Below are positions 32,576-41,747 of a stretch of DNA of 64,000 nt, piece after piece (the first letter of the stretch is position 1; each line of letters starts with the position of its first letter). This stretch comes from an uncultured Alphaproteobacteria bacterium (GTDB lineage Bacteria; Pseudomonadota; Alphaproteobacteria; RF32; CAG-239). Location of the stretch: positions 1 to 64,000 of the forward strand of contig CAJGCO010000007.1 in assembly GCA_904501925.1 (NCBI GenBank), in the 5' to 3' direction. The notes below the pieces were generated by a model. It searched no databases. It worked only from the letters and a program-made list of their open reading frames with translations, and had not been told where the DNA came from. The translations under genes and the position numbers were made by a program.

Positions 32576-32818
32576 ATGAACATACGAGAAGCACAAGATT
32601 TTAGTAATAAGGTTGTTGACGTTCTAATCAAAGAACGCCAAAAACAAGGTCTTAGCCGTTACAAAATTTCAAAACTATGTGGTGTATCAGAAGCAGCTCT
32701 TAGCTATATTGAAAACCATGAACGCCACCCAACCCTATATACATTAAAACAAATAGCCACAGTCCTTAATGTAAATTTATATGAACTAATAAAAGAAATT
32801 GAAGAAAACGAACTTTAA
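32576..32818 (+). CDS. Small XRE-family transcriptional regulator
   Basis: 80 residues, essentially one HTH_3 domain: LIKERQKQGLSRYKISKLCG, VSEAALSYIENHERHPTLYT, LKQIATVLNVNLYELIKEIE. It has no Shine-Dalgarno sequence; with the predicted -10 only about 13-20 bp upstream the message may be leaderless. Its last codon overlaps the convergent DUF192 gene by 4 bases. Likely regulates itself and the divergent ParB-like gene through the palindrome at 32524. Confidence 0.9.
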   Translation: MNIREAQDFSNKVVDVLIKERQKQGLSRYKISKLCGVSEAALSYIENHERHPTLYTLKQIATVLNVNLYELIKEIEENEL

Positions 32819-33249
32819 TTCATATCAAACTTATCGCCAATCTCTAAACCACGAACCTCAAACTCTCCACCATTAACTTCTAAAATATAACAATACTTCT
32901 TAAAACTTCTAATACTTTCCAATGATAGAGGTGTTGCATTCTCTTTCACATCAACAATTTTCCCAGCACAATCAATAAATATCATATCAAGAGGTATATA
33001 CGTATTTTTCATCCACAATGCCACATATCTAGTATCTTGTTTGCTAAAATCAAACATCATTGCTTTATTTTTATCCATTTGCTTTACAAACATCAAACCT
33101 TTTGCTTTTTCCTTATTCGTTTTAGCCACCCTAACCTCATAACAAACTTTGCCCTTAACACAAAGCTCTTGAGCCTTCAAATCTTTTGCAAACAAAGCTC
33201 CCAATATAGACAACATTAAAAACAAATATTTATAATATTTCATACCCAT
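32815..33249 (-). CDS. DUF192 exported protein
   Basis: 144 residues (or 142 from the second ATG at 33243). It has a signal peptide (YKYLFLMLSILGALFAKDLKA), then the DUF192 domain: VRVAKTNKEKAKGLMFVKQM, MMFDFSKQDTRYVALWMKNT, YIPLDMIFIDCAGKIVDV and EVNGGEFEVRGLEIGD. The family is a small beta-barrel of unknown role, often exported. Convergent and overlapping by 4 bases with the XRE gene. Confidence 0.88.
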   Translation of the reverse strand: MGMKYYKYLFLMLSILGALFAKDLKAQELCVKGKVCYEVRVAKTNKEKAKGLMFVKQMDKNKAMMFDFSKQDTRYVALWMKNTYIPLDMIFIDCAGKIVDVKENATPLSLESIRSFKKYCYILEVNGGEFEVRGLEIGDKFDMN

Positions 33250-33320
33250 TCCAACAAATATTTACTTAATATTAGCGTTTTATCCCTAAATTATATATAG
33301 TTTAAACAAAAAAAGACATT

Positions 33321-34928
33321 ATGACTAGTATAAAAGACATTTTTAACATAAAAAATTATACCCCCAAAACCCTAATTTTGGCGTTTAGTTTATTATGCCT
33401 AAGTTTTGCCCCCCTATTTTTTAATTTCATATGGGGAAATCACGATTGGATGCCAATGCTAAACCACTCACACCTAGGCAGTGGTTTAATCGAAGGCCGT
33501 ATGACACAATACATATTTTTAGTCTTACTTTTAGGTGGAAAACTTCTCCCCATACTAAACTTTGCAATAGGCTTTTTTGCATATACCATCGCTTTAATAA
33601 TCTTAAGCAAATACTTCTTTGAATTCCCCCCCTCCCAAAGCAAATACACCTTAATAATTTGCACAATAGCAACCCTGCCATTCATCAATGAAATAACCTA
33701 TTTTCATTTCATAATCTTAAGCCAACTAATCTGGACATTAACTATCGCAATATCTCTAATTTGCGCCCAAAAAGCCACCACCGCACACTTTGGATTTTAC
33801 ACCTTTTTATCAACTCTATTTTTAACATTAAGCATTAGTGGCTACCCTGCTTGTGCAAACTTATTTATTACATCTACCATCCTTTATGCCATCAAATTAA
33901 ATTCTCAAAAACAAACCTATACAAAACTCATTAAAAACTTAACTCCTTTTATCATAAGCTTTTTAATTTCTTTCACATTTTTATACATTGCCTACCAATA
34001 TATGCTAAAAAATAATATAATGATAAATTCATACAACAACGCCACATTATCAATTATTGAAGTATTTAAAAATATCCCTTATGTGCTAAAAAACTCCATC
34101 ATAAGCCTAATCCAACCCCAACCATTTTTTAGTTTAACATTCAAATTAATAACCTTTTTTATAATCATATATTACATAATCTCATACTTTGCCTCATACA
34201 CATCAAAAAGCGATTATTTTATTCGTTTTTCTCTAATATTAGCACTATTTATCGGATTAAAATTTTCAGCCCTATTAATCAATGAAAATCATACTAATTA
34301 TTTTGCAGAACGTGACCCAATTTCATTTGCTATAAGAACAGACTTCTTTTCTGTTCCAACCTTTTTAATGTTTGCTCTCACATCTCTTGCAAGCTCATCT
34401 TATAGATTTAATAAAAACTTATGTTCTATTGTTTGTGCTTTCTTATTAATAATCAACATCAACTCAAATCTTCATTATTCAAAAATTCAAATTTTTGGTT
34501 TTAAATCCGAAACCAATTTAATGGAACGCATGATAAATCGCATACAATCTGATGAAAATTATATCCCTCAAAATCTTTATACCTTCGTTCAACTAGGAGA
34601 AATAACTCTTCGCCCCAAATTCTACACCCCAAGCAAATACGAAAAATTTGGTTTTTATACCCTAAAAACATCTTACATGCGTTACTGGATAGCAAATGAA
34701 TTTCATAATTTCTATCTTCCTTTTAGCTTCATCTTACAAGGACAGTCCATAAATCCAGATAACGTAACTCCACCATTAGCCAATTTCATCATATACGAAA
34801 ACAACCTCTGGCCTTCTCCATATTCAACATACGTTGATAACAAACATATTATCATCTCAACAGCCAGAACCGAAAAAAATATGATGTCCGATCAATTTAA
34901 AAAACTCACAGAAAGCTTACCCAAATGA
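33321..34928 (+). CDS. GtrII-like glucosyltransferase domain protein (paralogue 1)
   Basis: 535 residues, about ten to twelve membrane helices and a C-terminal outer domain. Conserved points shared with two paralogues downstream: IWGNHDW after the first helix, GLIEGRMTQYIF, GGKLLPILN, SGYPACANLF and the C-terminal MERMINRIQSDENY. This is the layout of the GtrII (Glucos_trans_II) family: GT-C enzymes that take sugar from undecaprenyl phosphate and put it on O-antigen or another glycan in the periplasm. The acidic residues in NHDW are probable catalytic or metal positions. It overlaps the next gene by 4 bases. Confidence 0.75.
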   Translation: MTSIKDIFNIKNYTPKTLILAFSLLCLSFAPLFFNFIWGNHDWMPMLNHSHLGSGLIEGRMTQYIFLVLLLGGKLLPILNFAIGFFAYTIALIILSKYFFEFPPSQSKYTLIICTIATLPFINEITYFHFIILSQLIWTLTIAISLICAQKATTAHFGFYTFLSTLFLTLSISGYPACANLFITSTILYAIKLNSQKQTYTKLIKNLTPFIISFLISFTFLYIAYQYMLKNNIMINSYNNATLSIIEVFKNIPYVLKNSIISLIQPQPFFSLTFKLITFFIIIYYIISYFASYTSKSDYFIRFSLILALFIGLKFSALLINENHTNYFAERDPISFAIRTDFFSVPTFLMFALTSLASSSYRFNKNLCSIVCAFLLIININSNLHYSKIQIFGFKSETNLMERMINRIQSDENYIPQNLYTFVQLGEITLRPKFYTPSKYEKFGFYTLKTSYMRYWIANEFHNFYLPFSFILQGQSINPDNVTPPLANFIIYENNLWPSPYSTYVDNKHIIISTARTEKNMMSDQFKKLTESLPK

Positions 34929-36499
34929 TAAACAAGTTAAAAAAATATAACCTAAATTTTGATAAAAATGATATAAAATCTATCATTTATAGCTTCATTA
35001 TCATAAACTTTGCTTTTTTATATCACACCCTAAACCTCATCTGGGGAAACCACGATGTAACCTTCATCAAAGAAGAACTACTTTTATCCTCTGGTTTATT
35101 TGAAGGAAGATTTACCCAATTCATCCCATATAGATTATTAACCAACGGACAAATTCTCCCCATCTTAAATAATCTAATTGGCTTTGCTTTTTTAACTCTA
35201 GGTCTTTGGGTTTTAGCCAGATATTGGAACCTTAAAAAAAACAAATTATATTATACTTTATTTATCTCATTTTTTGCCACTCTTCCCTATACCCTTTCTT
35301 GGCTATACTTCACCTTCATAACCATTAGTTGTATGTTATGGGTATTACTTGCCATCCTAGGACTTCATCTCTCATCTTTTATCTACAAACAAAAATCCAA
35401 AACTCTTTTTATAATACTCTCCACCCTTTGCTTCTATCTCCCTTTAGGTGGCTACCCACCAGTTATAAACACAATTTTTGTTTGTTTATCTGCAAAAATT
35501 TTAATCTCATACGCCCTAGAAAAAAAATCACTAAAAGAAATTTTTTCTCAACACATCTACACTATCCTTTGCATCATAATTGCCATCATCTGTTTTAAAA
35601 CAACATTCTTGTTTATAAAATCAGATAGTGTATATAATCTACAAATCCTAAACTTAAAAGAAATACCACAAAAATTACTTTCAATAATCTTTATATCTTT
35701 TAACCAATTCATCATCTCTCTTCCATATATGGAAAAACCATACAAAATAACCCTGCTTGTAATGAGCCTAACCTCAATTATAGGATTATTTGCTCTCCCC
35801 CTTTCCCCAAAAAACAAATTAATCACCTTTTTCATACTTTTTATCACCCTTTTAAGCACCTCCACAACCACCTTTTTAGCCACAGCCCCCACCCAATATG
35901 TTGCTCGCATAGACTTCTATGGTTTAGGCTTTTTATACTTATTTTTCATATACTTAACTCTAAGCATAACCCCAAAAATTTTCCCCTCACTTGGCATAAT
36001 TTTCTTATTTATTCTAATCCCTTTTAACATCCTCAACGACTACCGTGCCCTCACCATTTGGAAGCAAGGATTCGACGCAGAATACCAAATTTTAGACCGA
36101 GTTGTAGAGCGTATTGAAAACCATGAAAACTTCAATCCACACAAGCAATACCGTTACTATCAAGTAGGTGATATTGCCCTACGCCCAGCATACTACAATT
36201 CAACATTTGATTTTAATGATGTGTTCCTCTATTCCCACCCATATCTTGCAATGTGGCAAGGAAAAAATCTCATAGAATTCTATTCTCCATTTAATTATGT
36301 CGACAATAAAAACGAAATATACATCTCAGATATAACCCCTCAATTATATACATTTATGAAAGATAAAGCCAGACCTTGGCCACACCAAAATTCAATCTAC
36401 ATAGATGATAAAATAATAGTCGTAATCTATCGCCAAAACGAACTAAATGAATTCATAAACCAAATACAACAAACTTTATCCTCAACCCAATTAAAATAA
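34925..36499 (+). CDS. GtrII-like glucosyltransferase domain protein (paralogue 2)
   Basis: 524 residues with the same architecture as the flanking paralogues. Motifs: LIWGNHDVTFIKEELLLSSG, LFEGRFTQFIPYRLL, NGQILPILNNLIG, PLGGYPPVINTIF, IWKQGFDAEYQILDRVVERI and ENHENFNP. The WGNHD and EGRFTQF blocks are nearly the same in paralogue 3, while the middle helices differ greatly. Start coupled by an ATGA overlap to paralogue 1. Which sugar it moves is not visible. Confidence 0.75.
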   Translation: MINKLKKYNLNFDKNDIKSIIYSFIIINFAFLYHTLNLIWGNHDVTFIKEELLLSSGLFEGRFTQFIPYRLLTNGQILPILNNLIGFAFLTLGLWVLARYWNLKKNKLYYTLFISFFATLPYTLSWLYFTFITISCMLWVLLAILGLHLSSFIYKQKSKTLFIILSTLCFYLPLGGYPPVINTIFVCLSAKILISYALEKKSLKEIFSQHIYTILCIIIAIICFKTTFLFIKSDSVYNLQILNLKEIPQKLLSIIFISFNQFIISLPYMEKPYKITLLVMSLTSIIGLFALPLSPKNKLITFFILFITLLSTSTTTFLATAPTQYVARIDFYGLGFLYLFFIYLTLSITPKIFPSLGIIFLFILIPFNILNDYRALTIWKQGFDAEYQILDRVVERIENHENFNPHKQYRYYQVGDIALRPAYYNSTFDFNDVFLYSHPYLAMWQGKNLIEFYSPFNYVDNKNEIYISDITPQLYTFMKDKARPWPHQNSIYIDDKIIVVIYRQNELNEFINQIQQTLSSTQLK

Positions 36500-36570
36500 T
36501 AGAATTTTTACATATTTTATGTTACATACAAACTTATATTTATTAACCTTTATTTTATGCGTGGTGAAAT

Positions 36571-37515
36571 ATGCAAAAAACTGCTCAATTAGCCCTAATC
36601 ATTCCTTGTTATAATGAAGAAGAGATTTTAAATAGTAGCATCACTAAATTAAACAAAATTTTAGCTTCCCTCATCAAACAAAATCTTATCTCCTCAGATT
36701 CTCGCATTGTCTTAGTTAATGACGGCTCAAAAGATAAAACTTGGGAAATAATTGAAAACGCTCACAAAAAACACCCACACATTACAGGTATTTGTTTATC
36801 CAGAAACTTTGGTCACCAAGAAGCTCTCTTAGCTGGCTTATATAACACCAAAGCTGATATCTACATCACTTTAGATGCTGATCTCCAAGATGATCCATCT
36901 GTTATAAAAAATATGATTAAAGAATATTACAACGGCTATGAAATTGTATATGGCGTTAGAAAAAAAAGAACAACCGATACATTTTTCAAACGCAATTCTG
37001 CTCTATTGTTTTATAAAATAATGAAAATTCTAGGGGTAGAACTTGTTGCAAATCATGCCGACTTTAGATTATTAAGCAGTCGTGCTGTTGAAACAATGTC
37101 CACCTTTAAAGAAAAAAACTTATTCTTAAGAGCCGTTGTTCCACTTGTTGGCTACAAATCAACAAATGTATATTATGATAGACTAGAAAGAACTGCAGGT
37201 ACAACCAAATATCCTCTTAAAAAAATGATATTATTTGCCCTAAAAGGAATATCTAGTTTTTCTGCAGTTCCACTACATTTAATAACCCTATCTGGCGCTT
37301 TAATTTCACTATTAAGCTTCTTTTTAATGATATGGACATTTATAGCTTATATAAACGATTCCACCATTGTTGGTTGGGCATCTTTAATGTCTGCAATAAC
37401 CTTCTTTAGTGGTATAACTATTTTATTTATGGGTATCATTGGCGAATACATTGCTAGCATTTTCATTGAAGTTAAAAACCGTCCACTCTACATCATAGAC
37501 AAGGTATTAAAATAA
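36571..37515 (+). CDS. GtrB-like undecaprenyl-phosphate glycosyltransferase (GT2)
   Basis: 314 residues. GT2 domain: LALIIPCYNEEEILNSSITK, IVLVNDGSKDKTW, CLSRNFGHQEALLAGLYNTK, TLDADLQDDPSVI; two C-terminal helices (about 230-255 and 270-292) and GIIGEYIASIFIEVKNRPLY. It would load the lipid carrier with the sugar that the three GtrII-like enzymes use. It lies between paralogues 2 and 3; the third follows after 2 bp. No GtrA-type flippase is encoded in the cassette. Confidence 0.88.
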   Translation: MQKTAQLALIIPCYNEEEILNSSITKLNKILASLIKQNLISSDSRIVLVNDGSKDKTWEIIENAHKKHPHITGICLSRNFGHQEALLAGLYNTKADIYITLDADLQDDPSVIKNMIKEYYNGYEIVYGVRKKRTTDTFFKRNSALLFYKIMKILGVELVANHADFRLLSSRAVETMSTFKEKNLFLRAVVPLVGYKSTNVYYDRLERTAGTTKYPLKKMILFALKGISSFSAVPLHLITLSGALISLLSFFLMIWTFIAYINDSTIVGWASLMSAITFFSGITILFMGIIGEYIASIFIEVKNRPLYIIDKVLK

Positions 37516-37517
37516 AC

Positions 37518-39122
37518 ATGGAAGCAACGTCTAATACATCACATAAATTTTCTATATCTGATTTTTTTAACAAAAATTGGCTAGCCGTTTATTTGTTAAG
37601 CATATTAGCTTATTTACCATTCTTTTTCTTTTTTATCTGGGGCAATCATGACTGGGAATGGATAAAAATTGGAACACCTTTTTCTAGTGGTAACTTCGAA
37701 GGACGTTTTTCCCAATTCATCCTTCCAACAGCCCTAACCTTAGGTCAAATAATCCCTATTCTTTCCCTATCCTTAGGCTTATTATTTTTCTCCCTAACAC
37801 CTATTATTCTATCCAAAATATGGGATATCCCACAAAACACCAAAAACATCGTTTTATTAGGTCTAATCCTAACCACCTGCCCATATACTATTGCTTGGTT
37901 ATACTTTGCATTTTTAATACTAAGCTGTTTATCTTGGCCTTTTTTTATTGCTAGTGCTTTTTATCTTTTACAAAAATATAAATCCATAATATCAATATTA
38001 ATATCAAGCATAATATTTTACCTTTCTTTAGGTGGCTATCCACCTGTTATAAATATGATTGGCATAATCTTATTCTCACTTTTATTAAACGATATATGCA
38101 TAAAACACCTAACACTAAAATCCCTCATCAAAAAATACATTCCATTTGCAATATCCATTATATTTGCATTAACATTTTTTTTCATCACCCTCTATTTCTT
38201 AAAAAAATATAATTTAATGCAAGACACATACAACACTGCATCACTTAAATTAGAAGACCTCTCTCAAAAACTTATATTTTCTATCAAAGTAAGCATAGAG
38301 CAATTCCTAGTATCAAAAACATTTATTTCATACATATACAAATATATCTTTTTATGTATCAGCCTAATAGGTATCATTGAATTATTTATCAAAACACCAA
38401 AAAAATTCATCCATATCTCCCTTTTTATTTTATGTTTATTTGGCTTGTTATTTTCTTCTATTTTAACCACATTTATAGCCACAAACACTGCTTTTGTTTT
38501 ATACGAACCTAGAGTAGAATTTTTTGGAATAATTTATATATATCTATATTTTTCATCAACGATTCTTCATTTATCAAACAAATTAATCAAAAATCTAGCA
38601 TATGCCTCCATATTTTTTATCATCATATTAAATTTCCAAACCATCTCATATGCTCAAAAAATCTGGAAACAAGGCTTTTTAGCAGAAGCAAATTTATCAG
38701 ATCGCATAATTAAACGTATTGAAAATCACCCAAAATTTGACATCAATAAAAAATACACATTCCTACAAGGTGGTGTATTAAATTTCAGAGGTCGTTTTCA
38801 TACCCCATTAGCTCATGAAACACTTGATTCATATTTCATCACAGCGCCTTATATCCCTTGGCATCTACCCACCAAAAACTATAAATTATATTACCCAACA
38901 GATGTCTTTGGCAAAGATTTTGATGTATATTGGAGCACAATCCCTCCTTTTGCCATAAATATCAACACAGCCAAAGCTCAATACATTCGTCATTTTGCTC
39001 AGCCTTTCCCTAACAACCAAAGTCTATATATGGATAATGACACTATAATTTTAACCCTCACAAGCAACGGACAAAACCTCGCTAAACAGTGGATAAATCG
39101 ATACTATCAACAACCTTATTAA
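37518..39122 (+). CDS. GtrII-like glucosyltransferase domain protein (paralogue 3)
   Basis: 534 residues. FFFIWGNHDWEWIKIGTPFS, SGNFEGRFSQFILPTALTLG, QIIPILSLSLG, YLSLGGYPPVINMIGIILFS, KIWKQGFLAEANLSDRIIKR and IENHPKFD align with the other two paralogues. About ten to twelve membrane helices. It begins 2 bp after the gtrB-like gene, so it shares its transcript. The C-terminal region (about 400-534) is the most divergent part and probably sets the acceptor (inference). Confidence 0.75.
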   Translation: MEATSNTSHKFSISDFFNKNWLAVYLLSILAYLPFFFFFIWGNHDWEWIKIGTPFSSGNFEGRFSQFILPTALTLGQIIPILSLSLGLLFFSLTPIILSKIWDIPQNTKNIVLLGLILTTCPYTIAWLYFAFLILSCLSWPFFIASAFYLLQKYKSIISILISSIIFYLSLGGYPPVINMIGIILFSLLLNDICIKHLTLKSLIKKYIPFAISIIFALTFFFITLYFLKKYNLMQDTYNTASLKLEDLSQKLIFSIKVSIEQFLVSKTFISYIYKYIFLCISLIGIIELFIKTPKKFIHISLFILCLFGLLFSSILTTFIATNTAFVLYEPRVEFFGIIYIYLYFSSTILHLSNKLIKNLAYASIFFIIILNFQTISYAQKIWKQGFLAEANLSDRIIKRIENHPKFDINKKYTFLQGGVLNFRGRFHTPLAHETLDSYFITAPYIPWHLPTKNYKLYYPTDVFGKDFDVYWSTIPPFAININTAKAQYIRHFAQPFPNNQSLYMDNDTIILTLTSNGQNLAKQWINRYYQQPY

Positions 39123-39193
39123 AAAAAACATAAAAAACCTTGTTAATGCAAAGCAAATCATATATGCTCCTACATTAAGAAAGGTATAAACAA

Positions 39194-40963
39194 ATGAGTA
39201 AACAAAACAATACCGATTTATCTATCGGGGGAAACATCTGGAATGTATTGCCCACAAATGAAAGGCAAGTAGAAATCTTATGCCAAAAAACCGGCATATC
39301 CACTCATCTTGCAACCATATTATCACAAAGAAACATCCCTTATCAAGATGTAGAAAATTTCCTTAATCCCAAAATATCTACCCTTATGCCCAACCCTAGC
39401 ATTTTAAAAGATATGGATAAAGCCTCTCAAAGGATTGCCCAAGCAATCATAAACAATGAAAAAATCGGTATAATTGGCGACTATGATGCAGATGGTGCAA
39501 CTTCAACCTCTGTTATGCGCTTATTTTTAACCTATTTAGGGGCCGAAACCATTGTTCACATCCCAGAACGAGAAGAAGGTTATGGACCAAGCCATCTTGC
39601 ATTTGAAGAATTTAAAAATTTCGGCGCAACTTTAGTTATTACTGTTGACTGTGGAACATCTGCTTTTGAAATATTAGAAGCCCACAATCAAGAATTTGAC
39701 ATCATTGTAATTGATCACCACGAAGCAGAAACCAAACTCCCCAAAGTTCACGCTGTTGTAAATCCCAAACGCTTAGACCAAACAGATGAACGCCCCGACT
39801 TAGGACATCTAGCAGCTGTTGGTGTAGTTTTTTTAAGTGTTGTTGCGACAAACCGAGTTTTAAGAGAACAAAATTTCTATAATGATACCCTTAAAGAACC
39901 CAATCTAATGCAATGGTTAGATCTGGTTGCTCTCGGTACAGTCTGCGACGTTGTAACTCTTATTGGTCTAAACCGTGCATATGTAACTCAAGGCTTAAAA
40001 ATAATGGCAAATCGCCAAAATATAGGGCTAAAAACCCTAATTGATAGTGCCAATATAAACGAAAAGCCAGATGCATACCACTTAGGCTTTGTACTAGGCC
40101 CACGCATTAATGCTTGCGGACGTGTTGGTCGTGCATCAATTAGTAGCAAATTACTCTGTTCAACCAATCCTTTTGAGGCCAAAGAGTTAGTTGAAAGCAT
40201 GAACACCTACAACCAAGAAAGAAAAGACATAGAGTGCTTTGTTTTAGAGCAAGCCATTGAAATGTTAGAAGGCTCACCTCAAAACTATCCTATGGCATTT
40301 GTTCATAATACAAATTGGCACCAAGGCGTTATTGGTATCGTTGCCGGCAAACTAAAAGAACGCTACAATCTACCCTCTTTCGTTATGAGCATCGAAGAAG
40401 ACGAGGTTAAAGGTTCAGCTCGTTCAATTCCAGAAGTAGACCTTGGCGCGCTAATCATTTCTGCCAAAGAAAAAGGCGTTATAACCAAAGGTGGTGGTCA
40501 CCACATGGCAGCAGGATTTTCATTAACTCAAGAACAAATCCCTGCATTCAAACAATTCGCTGGCGAATATATCTTAAAAAGCCTCCAAAACACCACTCCA
40601 ACCCCAATTTTAAACATAGATTTATGCATAAACCTAACAGGTGCAAACCATAAATTATGCCAAGAATTAGAACAATTAAAACCTTTTGGAACAGGAAATT
40701 TAGAACCAACAATCCTAATTAGAAATGTTTATTTTAATAAACCATACATCATTGGCTCCGGACACATTAAATGTGAATTAACATCCATAACCTCACAAAA
40801 ACTCCCAGCCATTGCTTTTAAGGTTGCTGATACATCTATTGGTAAAGAAATATTAAGCCAAAGCAAAAACTGCTACGATGTTGTTGGTAATCTTCGTTTC
40901 AATCATTGGAACAACAACACCACTCTACAATTTATGATTACAGATATAAAGAGGGCCGTATGA
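39194..40963 (+). CDS. recJ: Single-stranded-DNA-specific exonuclease RecJ
   Basis: 589 residues, the expected size. RecJ degrades single-stranded DNA 5' to 3' in recombination and repair. DHH-phosphoesterase motifs: IIGDYDADGATSTSVMRLFL, TVDCGTSAFEIL, VIDHHEAETKLP (motif III) and HLAAVGVVFLS. DHHA1 region: WHQGVIGIVAGKLKERYNLP, GSARSIPEVDLGALI and GGGHHMAAGFSL; then an OB-fold. AGAAAGGT lies upstream of the ATG. Its stop overlaps the DUF502 start (ATGA). Confidence 0.95.
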   Translation: MSKQNNTDLSIGGNIWNVLPTNERQVEILCQKTGISTHLATILSQRNIPYQDVENFLNPKISTLMPNPSILKDMDKASQRIAQAIINNEKIGIIGDYDADGATSTSVMRLFLTYLGAETIVHIPEREEGYGPSHLAFEEFKNFGATLVITVDCGTSAFEILEAHNQEFDIIVIDHHEAETKLPKVHAVVNPKRLDQTDERPDLGHLAAVGVVFLSVVATNRVLREQNFYNDTLKEPNLMQWLDLVALGTVCDVVTLIGLNRAYVTQGLKIMANRQNIGLKTLIDSANINEKPDAYHLGFVLGPRINACGRVGRASISSKLLCSTNPFEAKELVESMNTYNQERKDIECFVLEQAIEMLEGSPQNYPMAFVHNTNWHQGVIGIVAGKLKERYNLPSFVMSIEEDEVKGSARSIPEVDLGALIISAKEKGVITKGGGHHMAAGFSLTQEQIPAFKQFAGEYILKSLQNTTPTPILNIDLCINLTGANHKLCQELEQLKPFGTGNLEPTILIRNVYFNKPYIIGSGHIKCELTSITSQKLPAIAFKVADTSIGKEILSQSKNCYDVVGNLRFNHWNNNTTLQFMITDIKRAV

Positions 40964-41640
40964 AAAACTCAGATAAAAAAAATACTTCACATAATTTCTT
41001 TGGTTTTGTTATTTCAAAACTAAAAACATATCTATTTACAGGTATCTTAGTAACAGCTCCTGTTTTAATTACCTTTTACATGGCATACGAATTTTTTATA
41101 TTCATGGATAAGTGGTCACGTTCGCTGATTCCACCAAAATTTGCATCTGAAAACTTAATCTATTACATCCCAGGAATTGGCATTGTAATGTTAATTGCAA
41201 TACTAATTTTAATTGGTATGTTCACAACAGGTTTCATTGGTGGTTTCTTTGTTCGTTTAGGTGATTATATTGTATCCAAAATGCCCCTAATATCTAGCAT
41301 ATATTCCTTATTAAAACAGCTTTTTGAAACAGTTTTTTCTCAAAAATCACAATCTTTCAAAGAAGCTGTTATTGTAGAATACCCAAGAAAAGGCATCCAT
41401 ATCATCGGCTTTTTATCTGGCTCACTAGAAGGTGAATTAAAAGAAAAATGCCCTGATGAAGATATGCTAAGTGTATTTATTCCAACCACACCTAACCCAA
41501 CTTCTGGCTTTTTAATTATGTTACCTCAAAAAGATGTAATCAAGCTAGATATGAGTGTAGAAGATGCGCTAAAATATGTAGTATCTTGTGGTATTGTTTT
41601 ACCCGAAGAAAAAAAGCAAAAACTAACCAAAAGAAAATAA
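40960..41640 (+). CDS. DUF502 membrane protein
   Basis: 226 residues from the ATG at 40960, which overlaps the recJ stop codon; GAGGG is the ribosome-binding site. Two membrane helices (TYLFTGILVTAPVLITFYMA, about 23-42, and GIVMLIAILILIGMFTTGFI, about 75-95), followed by the DUF502 block: PLISSIYSLLKQLFETVFSQ, SFKEAVIVEYPRKGIHIIGF, VFIPTTPNPTSGFLIMLPQK. Function unknown. The recJ-DUF502 pairing may simply be an operon of convenience. Confidence 0.85.
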   Translation: MKNSDKKNTSHNFFGFVISKLKTYLFTGILVTAPVLITFYMAYEFFIFMDKWSRSLIPPKFASENLIYYIPGIGIVMLIAILILIGMFTTGFIGGFFVRLGDYIVSKMPLISSIYSLLKQLFETVFSQKSQSFKEAVIVEYPRKGIHIIGFLSGSLEGELKEKCPDEDMLSVFIPTTPNPTSGFLIMLPQKDVIKLDMSVEDALKYVVSCGIVLPEEKKQKLTKRK

Positions 41641-41668
41641 TTGACAATCAAAGTAAATCTCACATAAT
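41641..41668 (+). promoter_or_regulatory. Promoter for the riboswitch-metK transcript
   Basis: TTGACA (41641-41646), 16-bp spacer, CATAAT (41663-41668). It begins right after the stop codon of the DUF502 gene. The start point would be near 41675, just at the first base of the hairpin that precedes the riboswitch. Confidence 0.6.
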
Positions 41669-41673
41669 AAAAC

Positions 41674-41740
41674 CGAAAAGATATTCTTTTCGTGTGGATT
41701 TAACCTTAATTGTCCGGCACATTAACGGACTAAAATGGAG
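41674..41740 (+). ncRNA. SAM-II/SAM-V-like riboswitch (pseudoknot) upstream of metK
   Basis: The leader folds as an H-type pseudoknot in the order of the SAM-II clan: P1 5' UGUG (41693-41696), loop GATTTAACCTTAAT, P2 5' GTCCG (41712-41716), P1 3' CACA (41718-41721), loop TTAA, P2 3' CGGAC (41726-41730), then TAAAATGGAG. GATTTAAcc in loop 1 and (C)TAAA after P2 are the residues I recall as conserved in SAM-II, the class common in alphaproteobacteria. The Shine-Dalgarno GGAG (41737-41740) lies right after P2, fitting translation control. A perfect 8-bp hairpin (41674-41692) stacks on the 5' side. No computation was run. Confidence 0.75.
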
Positions 41741-41747
41741 AACTATA

